Source: Streptomyces ochraceiscleroticus | Lineage (GTDB): Bacteria; Actinomycetota; Actinomycetes; Streptomycetales; Streptomycetaceae | Reading direction: 5' to 3' | DNA length: 64,000 nucleotides | Assembly: GCF_000720485.1 (NCBI RefSeq) | Contig: NZ_JOAX01000020.1 | Location: 124,001 to 188,000 of the forward strand | In this document: positions 25,790 to 32,999 of the stretch, piece by piece | How positions within the stretch are numbered: position 1 is the first letter of the stretch | How the letters are laid out: each line of letters opens with the position of its first letter | Position numbers and translations under genes: made by a program | The notes under the pieces: generated by a model | The model's database searches: none | What the model saw: the letters and a program-made list of their open reading frames with translations, nothing else | What the model was told of the DNA's origin: nothing

Positions 25790-26722
25790 TCAGAGGTTGG
25801 TCATGTCCACCGGGATGCGTGCGTCGACACCGTCGCGCAGGATGGTGGCTTCGATGAGCCCGTACGGGCGGTCCGCCGCGTAGTAGACGGCCCCGTCCTT
25901 GGCCTCGTTGTCGAGGCCGAAGGGGGAGAGGTCCTGGCGGAAGTGGTGCTTGTTCGGCGCCGAGAAGCGGATCTCGTCTATCTCACTGCGGTTGTTGATG
26001 ACCCGCGAACCCATTTGGTACAGGGTCTGCTGGAGCGAGAGGGAGTAGGTCTCGACGAAGGCGTTGAGGATGTGCTTCTTGACCTGGTCGTAGGACCGCT
26101 CCCAGCTCGGCATCCGCTGTTCGTCGGACGTCCAGTTGTGCCGCCACCAGGTGGAGAGCGAGGTGGCGAGGATACGGTCGTAGTCCTCCTGCAGCGTCGT
26201 GTACTTGTCCTTGATGTAGCCCCAGAACTCGGAGTTCGTGGAGTTCATCACGGTCAGGTCCTTGAGGCCCGAGAGGATCTCGAACTTCTCGCCGTCGTAC
26301 GTGATCTGCGCGAGGCGGGTCTCCTGGCCCTTGCGGACGAAGGAGTGCTTGACCTCGTCGGCGCCGATGAACTTGGAGTTGGCGTCGGAGCCGGCGATGC
26401 GCTCCCAGGCGTACTCCTCGATGCGGATGCGCGCCCGGTGGATGGACGGCTGGCTGTCGACGAAGTGCCGGGCGAGGTGGATGCCGTACTGCTCGGCGGA
26501 CTCGATGCCGTATTCCTTGGCGAACGCGAAGCAGGTGTTCTTCGTCGTGTCCGTCGGCAGGCAGTTGGCGTTGGAGCCGGAGAGGTGGACCTCCTCCAGG
26601 TCGCCGGAGAGGGCGACGGAGACGTTGAGGTCCTTGATGTGGTGCGTGTCGCCGTCCCGGGTGATCTTTACGACCCGGTTTTCCGCCTTGCCGTACTGGT
26701 TCTGGCCGAGAATCGTGGGCAT
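25790..26722 (-). CDS. uox: Uricase (urate oxidase)
   Basis: 310 aa cofactor-free urate oxidase, normal length for the family. It oxidises urate with O2 to 5-hydroxyisourate and H2O2. Start ATG 26722, 7 bp after the stop of the HIU hydrolase gene. Recognisable blocks: MPTILGQNQYGKAENRVVKI, NTCFAFAKEYGIESAEQYGIHLARHF, LTVMNSTNSEFWGYIKDKYTTLQE (the conserved active-site region), and SAPNKHHFRQDLSPFGLDN near the C-terminus. Tightly linked after OHCU decarboxylase and HIU hydrolase, which act on its product. The catalase at 31053 shares an operator-type motif with this operon and can destroy the peroxide. Confidence 0.96.
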   Translation of the reverse strand: MPTILGQNQYGKAENRVVKITRDGDTHHIKDLNVSVALSGDLEEVHLSGSNANCLPTDTTKNTCFAFAKEYGIESAEQYGIHLARHFVDSQPSIHRARIRIEEYAWERIAGSDANSKFIGADEVKHSFVRKGQETRLAQITYDGEKFEILSGLKDLTVMNSTNSEFWGYIKDKYTTLQEDYDRILATSLSTWWRHNWTSDEQRMPSWERSYDQVKKHILNAFVETYSLSLQQTLYQMGSRVINNRSEIDEIRFSAPNKHHFRQDLSPFGLDNEAKDGAVYYAADRPYGLIEATILRDGVDARIPVDMTNL

Positions 26723-26729
26723 GTCGGTG

Positions 26730-27164
26730 CTAGCTCCCTCGGTATACGGAGTAGCCGAACGGGTTGAGCAGCAGCGGTACGTGGTAGTGCTCGCCCGGCT
26801 TGACGGCAAAGGTGATTGCCACCTCCGGGAAGAAGGCTCCGCTGTCCCGTAGCGCGGGGGCGTCCTGCTGTTCCTCGGCTTGCTTGATCGAACTGTGCTG
26901 GCCTGCAAGGCTGTGCTGGCCTGCAACGAAGTACGCCTCGGTCTCGAAGTCGAGACGTACGTGCGTGGTGCCCGCCGGCAGGGCCGGCAGGTCCTTGCAG
27001 CGCCCGTCCGCGTCCGTCTTGGACGCGCCGTGCGCGGTCCATGCACCGTCGCTGCCGGAGCGCACCGAGAGCGTGAGGGCCACGCCCTCTGCGGGGCGGC
27101 CGACGCTGGTGTCCAGGATGTGCGTGGACACCGACGTCTGATCGGCAGCCGTGTCGCTGCTCAT
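26730..27164 (-). CDS. uraH: 5-Hydroxyisourate hydrolase (transthyretin-like)
   Basis: 144 aa; hydrolyses 5-hydroxyisourate to OHCU. Family marks are present: VSTHILDTSVGRPAEGV at the N-terminus with its catalytic His, Arg-bearing middle strand TTHVRLDFETEAYF, and the C-terminal NPFGYSVYRGS that defines HIU hydrolases against true transthyretin. ATG 27164 overlaps the OHCU decarboxylase stop (ATGA). It carries an odd insertion, a doubled six-residue unit LAGQHS after EAYFVAGQHS, caused by an 18-bp tandem duplication at 26893-26928. The insertion lies in a surface loop before the FFPEV strand, so activity is probably kept. Confidence 0.95.
   Translation of the reverse strand: MSSDTAADQTSVSTHILDTSVGRPAEGVALTLSVRSGSDGAWTAHGASKTDADGRCKDLPALPAGTTHVRLDFETEAYFVAGQHSLAGQHSSIKQAEEQQDAPALRDSGAFFPEVAITFAVKPGEHYHVPLLLNPFGYSVYRGS
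26893..26928. repeat. 18-bp tandem duplication inside uraH
   Basis: CTGTGCTGGCCTGCAA occurs at 26893-26908 and again at 26911-26926, period 18, in frame. It adds one extra LAGQHS unit to the HIU hydrolase. Confidence 0.9.
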
Positions 27165-27673
27165 GCTGCGTCTCCTTCTGCGAGGCGGGTCAGGCGGATG
27201 CGGTTGATCTTGACGAGCTCCCCACGCACGATCTCTCGTTCGTGTTCCGGCGCGTTGTCGATCCGGTTACGGACCGCGTCCCTCATCTGCTCGGCGGTCA
27301 GGCCGGTGGCGCAGATGAGGAAGACGTGCCCGAAGCGCTCCTGGTAGGCCAGGTTCAGTTCGAGCATCTCGGCCTTGAGCTCGTCGGAGGCCCCCGCCAT
27401 CCCGCGCTGCTCGCGGGAGGAGGTGGGGTCGCCCGGCTTGGGGCGGCCGATGGGCGGGTGCCCCGCCATCGCCTCGGCCAGGTCGTCCGCCGTCAGCTCG
27501 GCCATGGCGGCGTCACTGGCGGCGAAGAGGGCCTCGGTGTCGGCGTACGGGCGCTGCGCGAGGATCTTGCTCCCCCACGCCTCGCTGGCACACACCTCGT
27601 GCAGCGCGGCCTGGGCCTCGCTGACATCGGCGGCATTGAACCGGGTGAGCCCCGGAGTCGTACTCGAAGACAC
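27161..27673 (-). CDS. uraD: OHCU decarboxylase
   Basis: 170 aa; decarboxylates 2-oxo-4-hydroxy-4-carboxy-5-ureidoimidazoline to S-allantoin, the third step from urate. GTG 27673 with GGAGG 7 bp upstream. Key family segments: the catalytic histidine in MAGHPPIGRPKPGD, SSREQRGM, and NLAYQERFGHVFLICATGLTA, followed by ERFGH-type and EL-KINRIRLTRL C-terminal helices. First gene of the minus-strand operon uraD-uraH-uricase-NCS2-deaminase. The palindrome GTCAAC-N5-GTTGAA at 27747-27763 lies 74 bp upstream of the start. Confidence 0.95.
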   Translation of the reverse strand: MSSSTTPGLTRFNAADVSEAQAALHEVCASEAWGSKILAQRPYADTEALFAASDAAMAELTADDLAEAMAGHPPIGRPKPGDPTSSREQRGMAGASDELKAEMLELNLAYQERFGHVFLICATGLTAEQMRDAVRNRIDNAPEHEREIVRGELVKINRIRLTRLAEGDAA

Positions 27674-27746
27674 GGGAAGCCTCCGTGGCTGCGTCGTGCT
27701 GTGCGTTGGACGGGCTGGGCATAGCTAAGTCTCCCGACAACACCAC

Positions 27747-27763
27747 GTCAACACTTTGTTGAA
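27747..27763. promoter_or_regulatory. Operator-like palindrome upstream of the uricase operon
   Basis: GTCAAC-ACTTT-GTTGAA, near-perfect 6-5-6 inverted repeat, same pattern as the sites at 7201, 12427 and 30964. Confidence 0.65.
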
Positions 27764-27778
27764 AACTCGGCAACACGA

Positions 27779-27812
27779 AAGCCGCCGTTCCGGAAACCCG
27801 GAACGACGGCTT
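27779..27812 (-). terminator. Terminator of the small HTH operon
   Basis: AAGCCGCCGTTCCGG (27779-27793) pairs with CCGGAACGACGGCTT (27798-27812), one mismatch, loop AAAC. It lies 37 bp after the HTH gene and just upstream of the uricase-operon promoter region. Confidence 0.85.
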
Positions 27813-27848
27813 GTGACGGTTTGCCGCGAGGTAAGTGACGGGAGCCGG

Positions 27849-28229
27849 TCAGCGCTCGGCCTTCGCCCCGTTCTCCCTGTTGAGATAGTTGTACACCGTA
27901 AAGCGCGAGACGCCGAGCGCGCTCGCGACGGTCTCCACGCCGTGCCGTACGGAGAAGGCGCCGCGGGTCTCCAGGATGCGCACGACCGACTGTTTGGTCT
28001 TGCGGTCCAGCTCGGCGAGCGGGCGGCCGTGCCGGCGCTCCAGGTCCGTCAGCAGGTGATCCAGGGAGTCGGAGAGGTGCGGCAGCCGTACGGCCACCCG
28101 GTCCTCGCCCTCCCAGGTCAGCACGACGTCGTCCCCCTGCGCCAGCTCCGGCGCGACCATCTCCCCGCCCATCGCATCCACCAGCGGCTTCACCGCCTGG
28201 ACGAACGGGTGGTCGGCAGCCTCGGTCAC
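27849..28229 (-). CDS. Small HTH regulator (DauR/YheO-type DNA-binding domain)
   Basis: 126 aa. The C-terminal 65 residues carry the HTH of the DauR/YheO class: TKQSVVRILETRGAFSVRHG followed by VETVASALGVSRFTVYNYLN. The N-terminal half (PFVQAVKPLVDAMGGEMV ... VAVRLPHLSDSLDHLL) resembles a shortened sensor segment rather than the full PAS-like YheO domain. GTG 28229 overlaps the stop of the upstream gene (GTGA), so the two are coupled. Divergent from hydroxypyruvate isomerase and next to uricase, it may act in purine or glyoxylate control, but no target is proven. Confidence 0.75.
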   Translation of the reverse strand: MTEAADHPFVQAVKPLVDAMGGEMVAPELAQGDDVVLTWEGEDRVAVRLPHLSDSLDHLLTDLERRHGRPLAELDRKTKQSVVRILETRGAFSVRHGVETVASALGVSRFTVYNYLNRENGAKAER

Positions 28230-28504
28230 CGCTCGGCCTCCTTGCCGTCCTGGCCGTCCCGGCCGTCGCGTACCACGTTGACCTGGAGCGAGACGCGGGT
28301 GGCGCCGGCCGCCAGGGACTCCCGCAGCAGCGCGTCCACCGCGGTGAGCACCCGCTCCGCGTCCCCCTCGGCGGTGTTGCCGAACGGGCCGACGTCGACC
28401 GCGTCCAGCTCGGCGCCCGTGACGACCTCACGGGCCACCACCGCGTGGTCCGGCGCCTCGTCCAGGTCGAACGGTTCCGTCGTGAACTCCACTCTCAATC
28501 GCAC
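28226..28504 (-). CDS. MTH1187/YkoF-like thiamine-binding-type small protein
   Basis: 92 aa from GTG 28504 (an earlier in-frame start at 28597 runs through the divergent promoter). The ferredoxin-like pattern VRLRVEFTTEPFDLDEAP ... AVDVGPFGNTAEGDAERVL ... GATRVSLQVNVVRD fits the MTH1187/YkoF group, which binds thiamine or related ligands. The DGRDGQDGKEAER tail is low complexity. Coupled to the HTH gene by a GTGA overlap. Notable because the gene next door should be a ThDP enzyme (glyoxylate carboligase); a thiamine link is a guess. Confidence in family is moderate. Confidence 0.55.
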   Translation of the reverse strand: MRLRVEFTTEPFDLDEAPDHAVVAREVVTGAELDAVDVGPFGNTAEGDAERVLTAVDALLRESLAAGATRVSLQVNVVRDGRDGQDGKEAER

Positions 28505-28591
28505 ACCCGTCAACCTACTGCCGACGCCGGGCCGGCCACCAGAATCGGTCGTGCGGGCCCCCTTGACAGCTCTCCTTCCCCGCGGGCACTC

Positions 28592-28627
28592 TTCCAATAC
28601 GCAGAAAGAAAGTTTCGCAATACGGAA
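28592..28627. promoter_or_regulatory. Two operator-like repeats upstream of hydroxypyruvate isomerase
   Basis: TTCCAATACGCAGAA (28592-28606) and TTTCGCAATACGGAA (28613-28627) follow each other, the second ending 14 bp before the ATG. Both fit TTYC-N7-RGAA, as at 7186, 9798 and 12445. Confidence 0.55.
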
Positions 28628-28641
28628 GGCGCTTACCCCGC

Positions 28642-29412
28642 ATGGGCTTCACCGACACGCGCTTCGACGTCAACCTGTCGATCCTCTTCACCGAGCTCCC
28701 GCTGCTGGAGCGCCCCGCCGCCGCGGCCGCCGCCGGCTTCACCGCGGTCGAGCTGTGGTGGCCGTGGGTCGACGCGCCGGTGCCCGAGCAGGCCGAGCTG
28801 GACGCCCTGCGGGACGCGCTGAACGACGCCGGCACCCGGCTTGTCGGCCTGAACTTCTACGCCGGTCAGCTCCCGGGCCCCGACCGCGGCGCCCTCTCCC
28901 TGCCCGGCGAGGAGTCCGAGAAGTTCCGCGCCAACGTACCGGTCGCGGTGGAGTTCGCCCGCACGATGGGCTGCACGGCGCTGAACGCCCTCTACGGCAA
29001 CCGCATCGAGGGCGTCGACCCGGTCCTCCAGGACGAGGTGGCCCTCGCCAACCTCACCTACGCCGCCCGGGCCGCCGACTCCATCGGCGCGACGCTGCTG
29101 ATCGAGGCGCTGAACAAGCCCGAGTCGCCGCTCTGCCCGATCGTCTCCGCGCCCAAGGCCATCGAGATCGTCGACAAGGTCAACGCGGCCACCGGGCTCG
29201 GCAACGCCAAGTTCCTGATGGACCTGTACCACCTGGCCATGAACGGCGAGGACCTCAACGAGGTCATCGACGCCTATGCGGACAAGACCGGGCACGTGCA
29301 GATCGCCGACAACCCCGGACGCGGCGCGCCCGGCACGACGGACGGGCCGGGGGGAGCGACCGATGCCGAGGATGACCGCCGCAGCGGCGGCCGCCCGGAT
29401 CGTCCGGGATGA
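28642..29412 (+). CDS. hyi: Hydroxypyruvate isomerase, C-terminally truncated
   Basis: 256 aa TIM-barrel protein. Residues 1-229 match Hyi well (FDVNLSILFTELPLLERPAA, AVELWWPWVD, GLNFYAGQLPGPDRGALS, the first metal Glu region LIEALNKPES, FLMDLYHLAMNGED, HVQIADNPGRGAPGT). After GAPGT the sequence changes to low-complexity [17 protein letters not shown] and stops. Full-length relatives continue for about 40 residues through GYEGWVGLEYKP, whose Glu is the second catalytic/metal residue (E. coli Hyi Glu240). It is missing here. The reading frame runs 50 bp into the next gene. The likely cause is a deletion that joined hyi to the start of the carboligase-like gene. Probably inactive. Confidence 0.85.
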   Translation: MGFTDTRFDVNLSILFTELPLLERPAAAAAAGFTAVELWWPWVDAPVPEQAELDALRDALNDAGTRLVGLNFYAGQLPGPDRGALSLPGEESEKFRANVPVAVEFARTMGCTALNALYGNRIEGVDPVLQDEVALANLTYAARAADSIGATLLIEALNKPESPLCPIVSAPKAIEIVDKVNAATGLGNAKFLMDLYHLAMNGEDLNEVIDAYADKTGHVQIADNPGRGAPGTTDGPGGATDAEDDRRSGGRPDRPG

Positions 29413-30847
29413 GAGCGGCGACGCCGCCTTCGGCTGCCCGGACACGCCCGGCGGCCCGCTGTACGCGGCGCTCGCGGCCGCCGGCACCGCTCTCCGCACC
29501 GCACGCCACGCACAGTCCGCAGCCCACATGGCCGACGGCTGGGCCCGCGCGAGCGGGCGCACCGGGGTGGTCGTCGCGGGCGCGGCGTCGGGGCCGGGGC
29601 TGGTCCCCGGACTGCACGCCGCACGCACCGACGGCGTGCCCCTGATCTGCCTCACCGCGGGACCCGCGGAGCCGGTACGGGCGGTGGCCAAGCAGGTCTT
29701 ACCGGCCGCCTCGGCCGCCCGCCTGCCGTGGGCGCTGCGCGAGGCGTTCCGTACGGCCCGCGAGGGCCGGCCGGGGCCGGTGCTGGTGGAACTGCCCGCC
29801 GACGCCGGGACGGAGATCGCATACGATCCGGCGGTCGACGCGTCACTGCCCGTACGGAGCGGCGCACCGCATCCGCCGCAGGTCGCGACCGCGCTGGAGC
29901 TGCTGCTGGCCGCGCGCCGACCGCTGCTGCTGGCGGGCGGCGGGGTGACCGCGGCGGACGCCGGTGCCGCGCTGCGCGCGCTGGCCGGCCGGCTGCGGGT
30001 GCCGTTCGCCGACACCCCGGGCGGCCGCGGCTGCGCGGGGGACGGCGACGAGCTGTACGCCGGTACCGTCGGGTGCTCTCCGGGGCAGCAGGCCCTCGGT
30101 GCGGCGGACTGCGTGCTCGCGCTCGGCACCGGGCGGGCCGCCGGCCTCCTCGCGGGGGTGCCCACGGTGATCCAGGTGGACGCCGAGCCGTCGGCGATCG
30201 GCGGGTACGGCACGGCCGGCCTGGGGATCGTCGCGGATGCGCGGCTCTTCCTGGAGGCGCTGCACGACGCCGCCCGGGAGAGCACGGCGCGGCCTCGAAC
30301 CTGGACCGGGCCCACCGGGGCCGCGGTCCCTGCGCCCGGCCCGGGCGGCGCCCCGGTCCCGGTCCGCCGGGTCCACGCGGAGCTCGACGCGGCCTTCGGT
30401 ACGGACGCCTGCTTCGTCCTCACGGAGGAGGTGTACGGAGAGTGGGGCGGCGCCCTGCTCCCGGTCGGCAGGCCACGGCGGCTGCTGCTCGGCGGCCGCG
30501 GCGGGCCATCCGGCTGGGCGGTCCCCGCGGCGCTCGGCGCACGGGCCGCACTGGCCGCCGCGGCACCGGACGCCGTACTGGTCGGCATCGGCACGGGGCC
30601 CGGACTCCCGCCGCTCGCCGAGGAGTTGGCGGTCGCAGCGGAGTGCTCGGTGCCGTACGTGCAGTTACTGCTCGGCCGGGACGAGCGCGGTCCGGACGCC
30701 GTGCGTCTGGCCGAGGCGTACGACTGCTCGGGGTGCCGGGTCACGGCCCGCGACGGGCTGCGCTCCGCGCTGGAGTGGGCCCGCAAGGAGGCCGTCTCCA
30801 CGCGGCGCCCGGTCCTGGTGGACGTGCTGGCCAGGCCCGATACATAA
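29363..30847 (+). CDS. Glyoxylate-carboligase-like ThDP-family protein with lost cofactor motif
   Basis: 494 aa; ATG 29363 follows GGGGGAG. The start [46 protein letters not shown] and [14 protein letters not shown] follow the order of glyoxylate carboligase (Gcl), which joins two glyoxylates to tartronate semialdehyde. Gcl is about 590 aa; this protein is about 100 shorter. The C-terminal ThDP/Mg site, GD-G ... NN in Gcl, is replaced: [22 protein letters not shown] then LLLGRDERG, so GD is GI and NN is GR. The frame is open and G+C normal. It is either a decaying gcl or a recruited non-catalytic homologue. No tartronate semialdehyde reductase gene is present between it and hyi. Confidence 0.72.
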   Translation: MPRMTAAAAAARIVRDESGDAAFGCPDTPGGPLYAALAAAGTALRTARHAQSAAHMADGWARASGRTGVVVAGAASGPGLVPGLHAARTDGVPLICLTAGPAEPVRAVAKQVLPAASAARLPWALREAFRTAREGRPGPVLVELPADAGTEIAYDPAVDASLPVRSGAPHPPQVATALELLLAARRPLLLAGGGVTAADAGAALRALAGRLRVPFADTPGGRGCAGDGDELYAGTVGCSPGQQALGAADCVLALGTGRAAGLLAGVPTVIQVDAEPSAIGGYGTAGLGIVADARLFLEALHDAARESTARPRTWTGPTGAAVPAPGPGGAPVPVRRVHAELDAAFGTDACFVLTEEVYGEWGGALLPVGRPRRLLLGGRGGPSGWAVPAALGARAALAAAAPDAVLVGIGTGPGLPPLAEELAVAAECSVPYVQLLLGRDERGPDAVRLAEAYDCSGCRVTARDGLRSALEWARKEAVSTRRPVLVDVLARPDT

Positions 30848-30861
30848 CAGCACACACAGAC

Positions 30862-30916
30862 TTCCGGCGGCGGCGCCGACACCTGTCCTGTCGCGCCCAG
30901 GTGCCGCCGCCGGGAA
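30862..30916 (+). terminator. Hairpin after the carboligase-like gene
   Basis: TTCCGGCGGCGGC (30862-30874) pairs with GCCGCCGCCGGGAA (30903-30916); the loop contains a secondary ACCTG...CAGGT pairing. Confidence 0.7.
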
Positions 30917-30963
30917 CCCTTTTCCGGCCGCTGCGTGCGGTGGTAGAAGGACACCAGCAAGTT

Positions 30964-30980
30964 TTCAACAAACTGTTGAC
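30964..30980. promoter_or_regulatory. Operator-like palindrome upstream of catalase
   Basis: TTCAAC-AAACT-GTTGAC, 6-5-6 inverted repeat with one mismatch, 72 bp before the catalase ATG. A second perfect palindrome GCGGAAG-N4-CTTCCGC lies at about 31014-31031. Confidence 0.65.
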
Positions 30981-31052
30981 GTTTGGTTGGAGCCCTCCAT
31001 ACGCTCCAACATGCGGAAGTCGGCTTCCGCGCTCTTCGTACGGAAGGTCACC

Positions 31053-32525
31053 ATGACGAAGCCCTCGCTGACGGCGCGCACACTCACCACGGAGTCGGGC
31101 GCCCCCGTCGCCGACAACCAGAACTCCGCCACCGCCGGCATCGGTGGCCCGATCGTCCTGCAGGACCAGCACCTGATCGAGAAGCTCGCCCGCTTCAACC
31201 GGGAGCGCATCCCGGAGCGTGTGGTGCACGCCCGCGGTTCCGGCGCGTACGGCTACTTCGAGGTGACCGACGACGTCACCGGCTTCACCCGCGCCGACTT
31301 CCTGAACACCGTCGGCAAGCGGACCGAGCTCTTCATCCGCTTCTCGACCGTCGCCGACAGCCTCGGCGGCCCGGACGCGGCGCGTGACCCGCGCGGCTTC
31401 GCGGTCAAGTTCTACACCGAAGAGGGCAATTACGACCTCGTCGGCAACAACACCCCGGTGTTCTTCATCAAGGACCCGATCAAGTTCCCCGACTTCATCC
31501 ACTCGCAGAAGCGCGACCCCTTCACGGGCAAGCAGGAGCCGGACAACGTCTGGGACTTCTGGGCGCACGCCCCCGAGGCCACCCACCAGGTCACCTGGCT
31601 GATGGGCGACCGGGGCATCCCGGCCTCGTACCGCCACATGAACGGCTACGGTTCGCACACCTACCAGTGGACCAACGCCGAGGGCGAGCAGTTCTTCGTC
31701 AAGTACCACTTCAAGACCAACCAGGGCATCCGCTGCCTGGACGCCGACCAGGGCGCCGAGCTGGCCGGCAAGGACGCCAACTCGCACCAGACGGACCTGC
31801 TGCAGTCCATCGAGCGCGGCGTGTACCCGTCCTGGACGCTGTACGTGCAGATCATGCCGGCGGCCGAGGCGGCGGACTACCGCTTCAACCCGTTCGACCT
31901 GACCAAGGTGTGGCCGCACAAGGACTACCCGCTGCAGCGCGTCGGCCGGATGGTCCTGGACCGCAACCCGGACAACGTCTTCGCCGAGGTCGAGCAGTCC
32001 GCCTTCTCGCCGAACAACTTCGTGCCCGGCATCGGCCCGTCCCCCGACAAGATGCTGCAGGGCCGGCTCTTCGCCTACGCCGACGCGCAGCGCTACCGCC
32101 TGGGCGTCAACCACACCCAGCTCCCGGTCAACGCCCCCAAGGCGACCGTGGCGAACAACTACGGCCGGGACGGTCTGATGGCCTCCAACTCCCAGGGCCG
32201 GCAGGCGAAGAACTACGAGCCGAACAGCTACGACGGCCCGGTGCAGACGAACGAGGCGCTGTCCGCCCCGTTCGCCCTCACCGGCCACACCGGCACCCAC
32301 GAGGCCCCGCAGCACACGAAGGACGACGACTTCTTCCAGGCCGGCGAGCTCTACCGGCTGATGTCGGAGGAGGAGAAGAAGCGCCTGGTGGCGAACATCG
32401 CCGGCGGCCTCTCGCAGGTCTCCCGCGACGACGTCATCGAGAAGAACCTCGCGCACTTCCACGCGGCGGACCCGGACTACGGCAAGCGCGTCGAGGCCAA
32501 GGTCCGCGAGCTGCGCGAGGACTGA
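31053..32525 (+). CDS. katA: Monofunctional haem catalase
   Basis: 490 aa small-subunit catalase; ATG 31053 follows GAAGG. Catalytic His is in [14 protein letters not shown], catalytic Asn in [15 protein letters not shown], and the haem-ligand Tyr in [31 protein letters not shown] and the NADPH-site region [15 protein letters not shown] are typical clade-3 features. It decomposes H2O2. A palindrome identical in pattern to that upstream of the uricase operon precedes it, so the likely job is removal of peroxide from uricase during purine breakdown. A tandem hairpin terminator follows. Confidence 0.97.
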   Translation: MTKPSLTARTLTTESGAPVADNQNSATAGIGGPIVLQDQHLIEKLARFNRERIPERVVHARGSGAYGYFEVTDDVTGFTRADFLNTVGKRTELFIRFSTVADSLGGPDAARDPRGFAVKFYTEEGNYDLVGNNTPVFFIKDPIKFPDFIHSQKRDPFTGKQEPDNVWDFWAHAPEATHQVTWLMGDRGIPASYRHMNGYGSHTYQWTNAEGEQFFVKYHFKTNQGIRCLDADQGAELAGKDANSHQTDLLQSIERGVYPSWTLYVQIMPAAEAADYRFNPFDLTKVWPHKDYPLQRVGRMVLDRNPDNVFAEVEQSAFSPNNFVPGIGPSPDKMLQGRLFAYADAQRYRLGVNHTQLPVNAPKATVANNYGRDGLMASNSQGRQAKNYEPNSYDGPVQTNEALSAPFALTGHTGTHEAPQHTKDDDFFQAGELYRLMSEEEKKRLVANIAGGLSQVSRDDVIEKNLAHFHAADPDYGKRVEAKVRELRED

Positions 32526-32580
32526 GCTCCGGTCCTCGAAAGGCTGCGTGAGGACTGACGGGAGGTCAGCACCCTTGCGC

Positions 32581-32651
32581 GTCCGTACCGTCCGGCCCGT
32601 TGAGGGGTGGCCGGGCGGTACGGACCGGCCGGCGGCTTCGGCCGCCGGCCG
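32581..32651 (+). terminator. Two consecutive hairpins terminating catalase
   Basis: GTCCGTACCG pairs with CGGTACGGAC over 32581-32625, followed by CGGCCGGCGGC-TTCG-GCCGCCGGCCG (32626-32651), an 11-bp stem with a stable UUCG loop. Confidence 0.85.
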
Positions 32652-32756
32652 ACGGTGGGCTCCGCGGCGCGGCGGGAGAAACCAGTGCGGTGGTACGGGC
32701 GCGTCTCATAGGGAAGGGCGCGTTCCTCTCCCCCGCACCGCGGAGCACACCTTCTC

Positions 32757-32792
32757 CACCCCATCCCTCACCCCATCCCTCACCCCATCCCT
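32757..32792. repeat. 12-bp tandem repeat, three copies
   Basis: CACCCCATCCCT is repeated three times without a mismatch, followed by a partial copy. Non-coding by position. Confidence 0.85.
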
Positions 32793-32864
32793 CACTCCAG
32801 ACTCCGTCCGGTGGCGCGTGTCCTGTCGCGCCTGTAACCCGTGCCACCGGGCGGGAACCACCCG

Positions 32865-32908
32865 CAGGGCCCGGCACGTCCGTACGGTCACGGACGTGCC
32901 GGGCCCTG
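32865..32908. terminator. Perfect 19-bp hairpin
   Basis: CAGGGCCCGGCACGTCCGT (32865-32883), loop ACGGTC, and its exact complement at 32890-32908. It lies 340 bp after catalase and 92 bp before the next gene, so it could terminate read-through or shape the leader of the gene at 33000. Confidence 0.7.
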
Positions 32909-32999
32909 TGCGCGTCTCTCCTCGCGATTCGCCCCATGAACGGCGCATTCCGGGAGACCATGGACGGCGATGAGCCGAACGACCCGCCAGGAGCCGAAC

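Larger units (their letters stand above)
32526..32999. other. 474-bp intergenic region with hairpins and a short tandem repeat
   Basis: Contains two catalase-side hairpins (32581-32651), three exact copies of the 12-mer CACCCCATCCCT at 32757-32792, and a 19-bp perfect hairpin at 32865-32908. No gene was recognised. Confidence 0.6.

Noticed and set aside
30237..31052. N-terminal extension of catalase by 272 codons
   Set aside because: The extension is an Arg/Ser/Pro shadow of the carboligase-like gene; the ATG at 31053 has a ribosome-binding site and matches known catalase N-termini.
32757..32792. 12-bp repeats as iterons or an array
   Set aside because: Only three contiguous copies, no spacers, no replication gene nearby; simple slippage is enough to explain them.
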